NCBI GenBank assembly: GCA_958452935.1
Contig: CAUDVX010000051.1
Coordinates: 1-11,869 of the forward strand
DNA: 11,869 nt
Source of the DNA: an uncultured Collinsella sp.
Lineage (GTDB): Bacteria; Actinomycetota; Coriobacteriia; Coriobacteriales; Coriobacteriaceae
Reading direction: 5' to 3'
Part shown: positions 1-7,321 of the stretch, piece after piece
How the letters are laid out: each line of letters begins with the position of its first letter
How positions within the stretch are numbered: position 1 is the first letter of the stretch
The notes under the pieces: model-generated
Told to the model about the DNA's origin: nothing
Databases searched by the model: none
The model's input: the letters and a program-made list of their open reading frames with translations, nothing else
Translations under genes and position numbers: made by a program

Positions 1-419
1 GAGATGACCGAGGACGTCAGGATGATGGTGAGCGCGAGCGGGCCGTTGCCGCCGAACATGCTAATCCACATAAAGGCAGTGACTGCCACGGGCACGCTGT
101 ATTCGAGCACGATACCGCAGACAAGGTTGGGATTGGAGCCAAAGAATAACGATCCCATGGCATAGGCTGCGATAGGGATAAGCACCGCCGAGACGAGCAG
201 CGCCAAAATCAGATGCAGGGGATGGCGGAACACCTCGGTTACCTGGTGGAAGGTGTTGCTGAGCGCACCCTGAAACGTCATAAAGGCAAACAGGGCGGGA
301 ACGATAGGCTTGAGCACGCCGATCTTGTGGGGAAAGAGCACGCCGAGCGCCACGCAAATCGGAACGATGACCTGCATATGCCCCGCGAGAAATTTGCCCA
401 GTCCAACCCATTGCTTCAT
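1..419 (-). CDS. BASS/SBF-family membrane transporter, N-terminal part (cut by window edge)
   Basis: Reading the minus strand from an ATG at 419-417 gives 139 open codons that run off the left edge, so this is the N-terminal part of a larger protein. The product is very hydrophobic, with about five membrane segments near residues 15-30, 35-53, 66-93, 99-120 and 126-139. The pattern resembles the bile acid:sodium symporter (BASS/SBF) family: an LKPIVPALFAFMTF-like second helix, an HPLHLILALLVSAVLIPI third helix, and a helix broken around EYSVPV. Members usually have about 300 residues and 9-10 membrane segments and import organic acids with sodium. The substrate cannot be told from this fragment. 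A GGGAG sequence lies 12 nt upstream of the ATG, which is longer spacing than usual, and no other in-frame start is seen nearby. The gene diverges from the recJ-like gene. The family call is fairly safe; the function is inferred. Confidence 0.75.
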   Translation of the reverse strand, partial: MKQWVGLGKFLAGHMQVIVPICVALGVLFPHKIGVLKPIVPALFAFMTFQGALSNTFHQVTEVFRHPLHLILALLVSAVLIPIAAYAMGSLFFGSNPNLVCGIVLEYSVPVAVTAFMWISMFGGNGPLALTIILTSSVI

Positions 420-561
420 ATGCGCTTGTGACTCCCTTTGTTCGTGAATCCGTTTTGAATGGATATGCTAGACGCTCGCATGCGTCCGTGCGTCAGAAAC
501 GCTCGAATATTTCGAGGCTATTACCGGCATCGTTTACCGAAACCGCGGCGTGCTGCGGCGA

Positions 562-587
562 TTGGCGTCCGCGCTGCACGGTATAAT
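562..587 (+). promoter_or_regulatory. Candidate promoter of the recJ-helicase gene
   Basis: A perfect TATAAT lies at 582-587. The best upstream match to a -35 box is TTGGCG at 562-567, but the spacer is only 14 nt, so the -35 assignment is weak. Transcription would begin near 595, giving a leader of about 50 nt to the ATG at 644 or 100 nt to the ATG at 696. The rest of 420-643 holds a small palindrome, CTCGAA-tat-TTCGAG (502-516), and nothing else I can interpret. Confidence 0.45.
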
Positions 588-643
588 AAATCCGTTCAAC
601 AGATCTGCCTGCCGAAGCGGGCATACACAGAGGACTCATCGCT

Positions 644-709
644 ATGAACCGTGAGAGGTATCGCGGCGACCTGCCCCTATCGGGGGTGGGCGCCTATGTC
701 ATCGCTTAA
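644..709 (+). CDS. Possible 21-codon leader ORF overlapping the recJ start
   Basis: An ATG at 644 has a good ribosome binding site, AGAGGA at 629-634, with 9-nt spacing. It opens a 21-codon frame (begins MNRERYRGDL, ends GAYVIA) that stops with TAA at 707-709. It overlaps the ATG at 696 of the recJ gene by 14 nt in a different frame. The ribosome binding site for this small ORF looks better than the one in front of recJ, so translational coupling is a reasonable reading. I know no homologous peptide. It could equally be a chance ORF, or the old N-terminus of RecJ separated by a frameshift. Composition alone cannot decide. Confidence 0.3.
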   Translation: MNRERYRGDLPLSGVGAYVIA

Positions 710-3700
710 GACGACGCATCGCTGGGCGGTCGCTCAGCAAAACCCCGAGCTCGAAAAGGAGCTTTCGGTTGGCCTGGGCATTCCCGGGCTGGTGGCGCGC
801 ATTATGGTTGCGCACGGCATTACATCCATCGAGGAAGGCCAGCTGTTTTTGACGCCTTCGCTCGATCGCGACTGGGCCGACCCACTCATTATCCCAGGCA
901 TGTCGGTCGTTGCCGACCGCGTCGAGCATGCTATTCGCAACCACGAGCATATCGCGGTCCTTGGCGATTTTGACGTTGACGGTATTACGTCGACCTGCCT
1001 GTTGATCGAGGCGCTGCGCACGTTTGGCGCCGATGTCACGCCGTTTATTCCGCATCGCTTTGACGAGGGCTACGGTCTTTCGCGAGCGGCGCTCGACCGC
1101 GTTAACGAGCTCGCTCGCCCCCAGCTGATCGTGACCGTCGATAACGGCATTGCCGCCAAGGAAGAGGTCTCCTATCTGGAGAGCCTGGGGATCGATTTGG
1201 TGGTCACGGATCATCACGAGCCGTCCGACCAGGTGCCGCAGGGCGTGCCTCTGACCGACCCCAAGCTCGAGGACGAGGGTCCTTCGCGTGAGCTTGCCGG
1301 TGCCGGCGTGGCGCTCAAGCTGGTGCAAGTCCTGGGCGAGCGTCTGGGCAAGCCGTCGTATTGGCGTTCGCTGATAGAGGTCGCGGCGCTGGGCACCGTG
1401 TCCGACATGATGCCGCTCACGCCCGAGAATCGCGCACTGGTCGCCGAGGGCATCCAGCAGATGCGCGTGACGGCCCGCCCCGGTTATATCGCGCTTGCCG
1501 CACTTGCCAAGGCCGACCTTTCTACCATTACGGCCGATGGCCTGTCGTTTTCGCTCATTCCTCGCTTGAACGCCGCCGGCCGCATGGCCGATCCCAAGCT
1601 GGCGCTCGACCTGCTGCTTGCCCGCGATCCTATCGAGGCAAGCGCGCTGGCGGCCGAGCTCGAGGAGATCAACCGTCAGCGCCGCGAGATCGAGGCCGAG
1701 CTTACGCACGATGCCATGGCGAAGGTCGAGGAGACCTATGATGGCGGGCGCGCAATCGTCGTGGGTGGCGAGGGCTGGCACGAGGGCGTCAAGGGTATCG
1801 TGGCGAGCCGCCTGACCAACCGTTATCACGTGCCGGCGCTGCTGTTCTCGATCGAAAACGGTATCGCTCGCGGTTCAGGTCGCTCGGTGGGCAAGGTCAA
1901 CCTGTTCGACGCTGTCGAGCGCTGCTCCGATCTGCTGATTCGTCGCGGCGGACATGCGGGTGCGGTGGGCGTGACCATCGAGGCGTCCAAGCTCGACGAG
2001 TTCCGCCGTCGCCTTTCGGCCGTGCTATCGGAGCTTCCCGCCGAGGACTTTGAGGACACCGACGAGGTTGCCGCCACCGTTGACCTCTCCGAGCTGAATA
2101 TTGAGACCATCGAGCAAATCTCCCGTCTTGAGCCGTTTGGCCAAGGCAATAAGGTGCCGCTTCTGGCCGCCGAGGGCGTGACGATGTGCGATCGCGCCGT
2201 GGTGGGCAAAACCGGCGAGCACATGCGCTTTGTGGCGACCGATGGCGCCGCGAGCGTGCCGGCCATCATGTTCCGCGTGCCGCAGATCGATAGGCTCATC
2301 AATTGTGACAGCGCCGTCGACTTGGTGTTCGAGGCCGTGGCCGAGCATTGGCAGGGACGCGTGAAGCCCAAGCTCATGATCAAGGATGTCTTGGTCCGCG
2401 ATACCACGGCGGCCAGCGTTGACGACCCGGTATGTGAGCTTCGCCGCGGCGTGGAGCCTGCGGACGCCGGTCTTCGTCTGGAGTCCCGCAAGCGCCAAAC
2501 GCTCGCCCAGCTTTCTTATACCGAGCTCACGCGCTCGCTTATCCATAGCTTTATCGGCTCGAACCAGCCGCACCGCGCGCAGGTCGAGGCGCTCGATGCC
2601 CTGGCCGATCACCAGAGCGTCTTGGCCGTTATGGGAACGGGGCGCGGCAAGTCGCTTATCTTCCATGTGCATGCCGCGCGCGAGGCGGTCCTTCGCGGGC
2701 GTGCGAGCATCTTTGTCTATCCGCTGCGCGCGCTCGTTGCCGACCAGGCCTATCACCTCTCGTCGACGATGGCCGCGCTCGGCATTGGCGTGGGCGTGCT
2801 GACCGGCGAGACCGTGGAGGCGGCGCGCGATGACGTGTTTGCCGGCTTGGCTTCGGGCCGCACCGGCATCGTGCTCACGACGCCCGAGTTCCTGTCCATT
2901 CACCGCGACCGCTTTGCGCGTTCGGGGCGCATCGGTTTTGTCGTTATCGATGAGGCGCATCATGCCGGTCTTGCCAAGGGCGGCGACCGCAGCGCCTATC
3001 TCGACATGCCCGATATCCTCAAGGCCCTGGGCGACCCGGTCGTTCTGGCCGCGACTGCCACCGCAACGGCTCCGGTTGTGGCCGAGCTCGCCCGCGTGCT
3101 ACCGATTACCCGTACGGTGGTCGACGAGACGGTGCGCGAGAACTTGCAGCTCGAGGATGACCGAGACCTTGCGAGCCGCGAGAACCGCCTGGTGTCAATC
3201 GTGGCGACGGGGGAGAAGACCGTCATCTACGTCAACTCGCGTGATCAGTCCGTGGCGCTTGCCAAGACGCTGCGCAAGCGGGTGCCCGATTGCGCGACCC
3301 GCATCGCGTTCTATAACGCGGGGCTTGCGCGCTCCGATCGTCGCCGTGTCGAGGAAGCGTTTCGTGACGGAAGCCTCAGCTGCATCGTTTCGACCTCTGC
3401 CTTTGGTGAGGGCGTGAACCTGCCCGATATTCGCCATGTCGTGCTCTACCACATGCCGTTTGGCAGCATTGAATTTAACCAGATGAGCGGACGCGCCGGT
3501 CGCGATGGACAACCCGCCGTGATTCACCTGCTCTATTCGTCGCGTGACGCCCGCATTAACGAGCGCCTGCTCGACTGCTACGCGCCCGAGCGCGACGAGC
3601 TCGTCACACTCTATCGAGCGTTGCAGACTATGTGGCGCTCCAACCGCGGCAAGACCGGAGACGATTCGTTTAGTGCGAGCGATATCGACATCGCGCAGAT

Positions 3701-3983
3701 GTGTCTTGCTATCGATGCTCGCACGCCGGTCGACGAGCGCTCGGTGGAAAGCGGCCTGGGGATCTTCGAAGAGCTTGGTTTCTGTCGCGTTTCGGGGTTT
3801 GACGACACCCGTCGCATCGCGATGGCCGAAAACCCCGGCCGTGTGCAATTGAGCAGGTCAATCCGCTATTTGGAGGGTCTGCGCTCGCGCATGGAGTTCT
3901 CGGCTTTCCGGAGCTGGGCGCTCGATTCGTGCGCTTCTGATATGCTAGCCAAAGTTAACCGCCCGATCGTACCGCGGGCCTAG
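696..3983 (+). CDS. recJ: RecJ single-strand DNA exonuclease fused to a RecQ-like DNA helicase
   Basis: The protein is 1095 residues, about twice the 550-600 usual for RecJ, because a superfamily 2 helicase is joined to the C-terminus. The RecJ part has all DHH motifs: DFDVDG (91-96), VDNG around D149, DHH (172-174), GTVSDMMPL, then a DHHA1 domain (about 350-465, with GSGRSVG and RGGHAGA), then an OB-like segment beginning near LEPFGQGNK (about 480-580). The helicase part, from about 606, has a Q-rich motif 0 (QPHRAQVEAL), Walker A GTGRGKS (647-653), DEAH (752-755), AATATAT, and QMSGRAGRDG (929-938), most like RecQ. The four-cysteine RecQ zinc site and an HRDC domain are not seen. RecJ digests single strands 5' to 3' after unwinding, so a fused helicase fits repair and recombination. 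The ATG at 696 was chosen because homology to RecJ begins just after it; GGGGGTGGG lies upstream. A GTG at 651 is in frame but lacks a suitable binding site. Rel follows 16 nt after the stop. Confidence 0.93.
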   Translation: MSSLKTTHRWAVAQQNPELEKELSVGLGIPGLVARIMVAHGITSIEEGQLFLTPSLDRDWADPLIIPGMSVVADRVEHAIRNHEHIAVLGDFDVDGITSTCLLIEALRTFGADVTPFIPHRFDEGYGLSRAALDRVNELARPQLIVTVDNGIAAKEEVSYLESLGIDLVVTDHHEPSDQVPQGVPLTDPKLEDEGPSRELAGAGVALKLVQVLGERLGKPSYWRSLIEVAALGTVSDMMPLTPENRALVAEGIQQMRVTARPGYIALAALAKADLSTITADGLSFSLIPRLNAAGRMADPKLALDLLLARDPIEASALAAELEEINRQRREIEAELTHDAMAKVEETYDGGRAIVVGGEGWHEGVKGIVASRLTNRYHVPALLFSIENGIARGSGRSVGKVNLFDAVERCSDLLIRRGGHAGAVGVTIEASKLDEFRRRLSAVLSELPAEDFEDTDEVAATVDLSELNIETIEQISRLEPFGQGNKVPLLAAEGVTMCDRAVVGKTGEHMRFVATDGAASVPAIMFRVPQIDRLINCDSAVDLVFEAVAEHWQGRVKPKLMIKDVLVRDTTAASVDDPVCELRRGVEPADAGLRLESRKRQTLAQLSYTELTRSLIHSFIGSNQPHRAQVEALDALADHQSVLAVMGTGRGKSLIFHVHAAREAVLRGRASIFVYPLRALVADQAYHLSSTMAALGIGVGVLTGETVEAARDDVFAGLASGRTGIVLTTPEFLSIHRDRFARSGRIGFVVIDEAHHAGLAKGGDRSAYLDMPDILKALGDPVVLAATATATAPVVAELARVLPITRTVVDETVRENLQLEDDRDLASRENRLVSIVATGEKTVIYVNSRDQSVALAKTLRKRVPDCATRIAFYNAGLARSDRRRVEEAFRDGSLSCIVSTSAFGEGVNLPDIRHVVLYHMPFGSIEFNQMSGRAGRDGQPAVIHLLYSSRDARINERLLDCYAPERDELVTLYRALQTMWRSNRGKTGDDSFSASDIDIAQMCLAIDARTPVDERSVESGLGIFEELGFCRVSGFDDTRRIAMAENPGRVQLSRSIRYLEGLRSRMEFSAFRSWALDSCASDMLAKVNRPIVPRA
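3938..3946 (+). promoter_or_regulatory. Weak candidate internal promoter for rel
   Basis: Inside the last codons of the recJ gene is TGATATGCT, which reads as an extended -10 element (TGnTATGCT). No convincing -35 sits upstream. If used, transcription would start near 3953, about 45 nt before the rel ATG, and would let rel be expressed apart from recJ. This could easily be chance. Confidence 0.2.
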
Positions 3984-3998
3984 GGGAAGGGGACCTCG

Positions 3999-6359
3999 AT
4001 GGATGCCGCAGCCCGTACCGCCCATGATTCCACCCTCCAACCGTTCTCGGAGATGGAGCACTATAAGCATGCCGATGAGCTGCCGCCCGAGATTATGGCG
4101 GACAGCTACGACAAGCTGGAGCGCCTGTGCCTCAAATATATGAATGAGGACGACTTCTCTAAGGTGGAGCAGGCCTATTGCTTTGCTGCCGAGAAGCACT
4201 GCAACCAAAAGCGGCGCTCGGGTGAGATGTACATCAACCATCCCGTCGAGGTGGCTATCATTCTGGCCGACCTCAAGATGGACTGCGATGTGGTGTGCGC
4301 CGCGCTGCTGCACGATACCGTCGAGGATACCGAGACCTCGCTCGCCGATGTTTCCGGTCTGTTTGGCGATACGGTGGCCGAGCTCGTCGATGGCGTGACC
4401 AAGCTCACCAACATCGAAGTCGATAGCATGGACGAGAAGCAGGCGCTTACGCTGCGCAAGATGTTCCTCGCCATGTCCAAGGACATCCGCGTCATTATCG
4501 TTAAGCTTGCCGACCGTCTGCACAACATGCGCACCCTTGCAGCTCTGCGCGAGGACCGTCGCCTGTTTAAGGCCCGCGAGACCATGGACGTGTATGCGCC
4601 CCTGGCCGACCGTCTGGGCATGAGCTCTATTAAGTGGGAGCTCGAGGACCTGTCCTTCTTCTACCTGGAGCCCGATGCCTACCAGCGCATTGCGCGCATG
4701 GTGGCTGAGTCGCGCGAGGTTCGCGAGCGCTATCTGGCCGAGACCATCAAGACGCTCACCGACGAGCTCAACCGCATTGGCCTGGAGGGCTTCCAGATTA
4801 ATGGCCGCTCCAAGCACTATTGGTCCATCTACCAAAAGATGAAGCGCAAGGGCAAGGAATTCTCCGAGATCTACGACCTGGTGGCGCTGCGCGTCATCAC
4901 CCATTCGGTGCGCGATTGCTACTCCACGCTCGGCGCGGTGCATACGCTGTGGCACCCCATGCCCGGTCGCTTTAAAGACTATATCGCCATGCCCAAGGTC
5001 AATAACTACCAGTCGCTCCACACGACGGTTATCGGTCCCACGGCTCGTCCGCTCGAGATTCAGATTCGAACCTATGAGATGCATGAGCAGGCCGAGTACG
5101 GCATTGCCGCCCACTGGCTCTATAAGAAATCGGGCGGATCGTCTGCTTCCAAGACCAATGACGCTCAACGTTTGGACGATCAGATCAACTGGCTTAAGCA
5201 TTCGCTCGATTGGGCTGCGTCTGATGAGATCACCGACGCCAAGGAATACCTGCATTCGCTGAAGGTCGACCTCTTCGATCAAGAGATCTTCGTCTTTACG
5301 CCCAAGGGCGAGGTCATGGCGCTTCGTGCCGGCTCCACGCCGCTCGACTTTGCCTACGCCGTTCACACCGAGGTGGGCAATCACTGCGTCGGCGCTAAGA
5401 TCAACGGCGCGGTGGCCCCACTCACGCACGAGATCAAGACGGGCGACCGCGTTGAAATCCTGACCAACAAGAGTTCCAAGCCGTCTCGTGATTGGCTCAA
5501 GATCGTTAAGACACCTTCCGCCAAGTCAAAGATCCGCCGCTATTTTGCCGCCGCGACCAAGGACGACGACGCTGCTGCCGGCCGCGATATACTGGCCAAG
5601 GACTTGCGCAAGCGCGGGTATGGCATCTCTACGCCGCGATCCACGCGTGCGCTCAACGCCGTGGCGGAGCAGCTGAACTTCAAGCAGCTCGAGGACCTGT
5701 TTGCCGCCGTGGGCGCCGGCAAGGTTGCCCCGCGCGCTGTGGGTAACAAGGTCGAGCAAATCTTGGACCCCAAGCCCGAGGAACAGCTCACCAAGGCCGA
5801 GGCTATCGCCGAGGTCGTGAAACAGCCGGCCCGAGGCTCCAACCGCAAGCCGCAAAAGCGCGGCAAGAGCGCCAGCAACGGCATTCTCGTCAAGGGCGAG
5901 AGCAACAGCGGGCTGCTGGTCCGTCTGGCGCATTGCTGCAATCCGGTGACGGGCGACGATATCGTCGGCTTCATCACGCGCGGTCGTGGCGTTTCGGTGC
6001 ATCGCGCCAACTGCCCCAACGTCAAGGGTCTTATGGAGCATCCCGAGCGCATGATCGAAGTGGAGTGGGACGGCGCAGCCGACACCCTCTTCCAGGTCGA
6101 GATCGTGGTCGAGTGCCTGGACCGCATGGGCCTGCTCAAGGATGTCACCATTGCCATTGGCGATGCGGGCGGCAATATCCTTTCTGCCGCCACGTCGACC
6201 AACCGCGAGGGTATTGCAACCCTGCGCTTTATGGTCGAGATCTCGGACGCGAGTGGTCTGGATCCGCTGCTGGCCTCTATCAGCAGCGTTGACTCGGTCT
6301 ACGACGCACGCCGCCTGATGCCCGGCGAGGGTGGAGCCCAGCTTAAGCGCCGCGTTTAG
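3999..6359 (+). CDS. rel: Bifunctional (p)ppGpp synthetase/hydrolase, RelA/SpoT family
   Basis: This 786-residue enzyme makes pppGpp/ppGpp from ATP and GTP/GDP and also hydrolyses them to control the stringent response. Domains in order are the HD hydrolase (about 55-205), synthetase (about 235-375), TGS (about 428-490), a helical and zinc-finger-like region with HCC (645-647) and C672, and a C-terminal ACT domain (about 697-775). Hydrolase residues are intact: H81, H105-D106, E109-D110, D172 and N176, with the same spacing as in characterised Rel enzymes. Synthetase residues are also intact: D293 in YDLVALR and E353 in EIQIRT. Both activities are therefore expected, as is usual where one long Rel serves the cell. 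Length is normal. The start has AAGGGGA about 6 nt upstream. The gene lies 16 nt behind the recJ fusion, so co-transcription is likely. The first 40 or so residues look like a non-conserved extension. Confidence 0.96.
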   Translation: MDAAARTAHDSTLQPFSEMEHYKHADELPPEIMADSYDKLERLCLKYMNEDDFSKVEQAYCFAAEKHCNQKRRSGEMYINHPVEVAIILADLKMDCDVVCAALLHDTVEDTETSLADVSGLFGDTVAELVDGVTKLTNIEVDSMDEKQALTLRKMFLAMSKDIRVIIVKLADRLHNMRTLAALREDRRLFKARETMDVYAPLADRLGMSSIKWELEDLSFFYLEPDAYQRIARMVAESREVRERYLAETIKTLTDELNRIGLEGFQINGRSKHYWSIYQKMKRKGKEFSEIYDLVALRVITHSVRDCYSTLGAVHTLWHPMPGRFKDYIAMPKVNNYQSLHTTVIGPTARPLEIQIRTYEMHEQAEYGIAAHWLYKKSGGSSASKTNDAQRLDDQINWLKHSLDWAASDEITDAKEYLHSLKVDLFDQEIFVFTPKGEVMALRAGSTPLDFAYAVHTEVGNHCVGAKINGAVAPLTHEIKTGDRVEILTNKSSKPSRDWLKIVKTPSAKSKIRRYFAAATKDDDAAAGRDILAKDLRKRGYGISTPRSTRALNAVAEQLNFKQLEDLFAAVGAGKVAPRAVGNKVEQILDPKPEEQLTKAEAIAEVVKQPARGSNRKPQKRGKSASNGILVKGESNSGLLVRLAHCCNPVTGDDIVGFITRGRGVSVHRANCPNVKGLMEHPERMIEVEWDGAADTLFQVEIVVECLDRMGLLKDVTIAIGDAGGNILSAATSTNREGIATLRFMVEISDASGLDPLLASISSVDSVYDARRLMPGEGGAQLKRRV

Positions 6360-6395
6360 TCGCGACGAACGCGCCACATTATCAATATTCGCTAC

Positions 6396-6423
6396 ACTCG
6401 AGGCATCGTTTGATGCCTCGAGT
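6396..6423. repeat. Perfect 12-bp palindromic hairpin between rel and the MBL gene
   Basis: ACTCGAGGCATC (6396-6407) and GATGCCTCGAGT (6412-6423) pair perfectly around a GTTT loop. No T-run follows, so it is not a standard intrinsic terminator, although it lies 37 nt after the rel stop. It ends 10 nt before the AGGAG ribosome binding site of the next gene. It could be a processing or mRNA-stability hairpin, a terminator of another kind, or a protein-binding palindrome. Confidence 0.7.
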
Positions 6424-6443
6424 TCTATAGAGAGGAGAGGGAC

Positions 6444-7127
6444 ATGAGTGCTATGTCCTTGGATGTAACTCCCAAGGGGTCGGTCGAGATCGAGACGCTC
6501 GTAAACGGTCCCATTCAGACCAATAGCTATGCTCTTATCTCGGACAATGAGTGCGTGATTATCGACCCTGCGTGGGAAGGCGAGCGCCTGGTGGAGCATA
6601 TTCGAGCCGAACATCCCGGCGTACGCGTGCTTGGCGCCGTATGCACTCATGGCCATGCCGATCATGTTGGTGGTGTTGCCGGCGTGCGAACCACCGTTGG
6701 CGAGGGCTGCCGGTATGAGCTGTGTGCTAAGGATGCGGCGGTGCCGCATGCGAACATCAAGGAACAGCGAGCTATGTGGGGCATTGAGACGCCCGACCCC
6801 GGGGAGCCGACGTGCCTGCTCGCCGAGGGCGATGCTATCGAGGTGGGCGATATCTGCCTGCAGGTGATCGAGACACCAGGGCATACGCCGGGCGGGATCG
6901 TCTTGTTCGCCGCCACCGAGCAGGGAAGCATCGCCTTTGTTGGCGACACCCTGTTCCCGGGCAGCCACGGCCGCACCGATCTTGCCGGTGGCGACGAGGC
7001 GGCGATTCTGCGCTCGCTCTCCAAGCTCGCCCGGCTTCTTCCGCCCGATACCGTTTGCCTAACCGGCCATGGCGATTCGACCACCATGGCACGCGAGCTC
7101 ATGCAGAACCCTTTCATGCAGGTGTAG
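6444..7127 (+). CDS. Metallo-beta-lactamase-fold hydrolase, glyoxalase II-like
   Basis: This 227-residue protein has the complete metal-binding set of the metallo-beta-lactamase fold: THGHADH (H69, H71, D73, H74), H147 in ETPGHTPGG, D168 in FVGDTLFPGSHGRTDL, and H209 in LTGHGDST. The FVGDTLF and SHGRTDL sequences are typical of the small YcbL-type branch related to hydroxyacylglutathione hydrolase. That branch lacks the C-terminal helical substrate domain of true glyoxalase II, so cleavage of a thioester or a related ester in the cytosol is likely but the substrate is not known. No signal peptide is seen. The start ATG has AGGAG 6 nt upstream; a second ATG three codons later is possible. Genes of this type often follow rel in Gram-positive bacteria. 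The 84-nt gap to rel with its hairpin leaves open whether they share a transcript. Confidence 0.9.
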   Translation: MSAMSLDVTPKGSVEIETLVNGPIQTNSYALISDNECVIIDPAWEGERLVEHIRAEHPGVRVLGAVCTHGHADHVGGVAGVRTTVGEGCRYELCAKDAAVPHANIKEQRAMWGIETPDPGEPTCLLAEGDAIEVGDICLQVIETPGHTPGGIVLFAATEQGSIAFVGDTLFPGSHGRTDLAGGDEAAILRSLSKLARLLPPDTVCLTGHGDSTTMARELMQNPFMQV

Positions 7128-7138
7128 CTTTATAGTCA

Positions 7139-7158
7139 GCTTCTAAAGCACGAGAAGC
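7139..7158 (+). terminator. Weak hairpin after the MBL gene
   Basis: GCTTCT (7139-7144) pairs with AGAAGC (7153-7158) across an 8-nt loop, 11 nt after the stop codon. A run of five T residues comes only later, at about 7175, so this is at best a weak terminator. Confidence 0.2.
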
Positions 7159-7232
7159 GTCCAAACGTCAAGCTATTTTTCCCCAACGGGTCAATTTCGT
7201 AGGGCAAACGGTCAAAAAAGTCTGTTTGGACG
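7158..7232. repeat. Inverted repeat in the region upstream of fba
   Basis: CGTCCAAAC (7158-7166) and GTTTGGACG (7224-7232) are perfect 9-bp inverted copies 57 nt apart. Between them are two near-direct repeats, ACGGGTCAA (7186-7194) and ACGGTCAA (7208-7215), spaced about two helical turns apart. A further inverted pair TTCGT/ACGAA lies at 7236-7251. These may be operator sites or a leader structure. No regulator can be named. Confidence 0.4.
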
Positions 7233-7253
7233 ATATTCGTGAACAAACGAACG

Positions 7254-7281
7254 TTTATGCTCGGGTGCGCCGTGGTAAAAT
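7254..7281 (+). promoter_or_regulatory. Candidate fba promoter
   Basis: TAAAAT at 7276-7281 is a good -10 box. The best -35 is TTTATG (7254-7259) with a 16-nt spacer, a poor match. Transcription would start near 7288, leaving a short leader of about 34 nt that contains the ribosome binding site AGGAGG (7308-7313). Confidence 0.4.
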
Positions 7282-7321
7282 CACAGGCGTTATCGGAGCA
7301 ACCTTACAGGAGGTTTCTTTT

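Noticed and set aside
61..411. 116-codon minus-strand ORF at the left edge
   Set aside because: A different minus-strand frame over the same bases encodes a convincing multi-pass membrane protein, so this ORF is its shadow.
459..647. 62-codon plus-strand ORF between the transporter and recJ
   Set aside because: It runs through the TATAAT promoter element, has no ribosome binding site, and has an arginine-rich sequence of the kind random GC-rich DNA produces.
3945..5429. Long minus-strand ORF (494 codons) opposite rel
   Set aside because: It is the reverse-frame shadow of a GC-rich gene with complete, recognisable Rel domains. It shows no motif and no ribosome binding site of its own. The same applies to 699-1829, 2025-2963, 3195-3848 and 5526-6968 on the minus strand.
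7236..7251. Possible Rex (redox sensor) operator before fba
   Set aside because: TTCGTGAACAAACGAA has some resemblance to a Rex site but lacks the TTGTGA half-sites; the match is too poor to name a regulator.
7226..7321. N-terminal extension of the aldolase by 32 residues
   Set aside because: The extension would cover the TAAAAT promoter element. AGGAGG points to the ATG at 7322, which also gives the conserved aldolase N-terminus.
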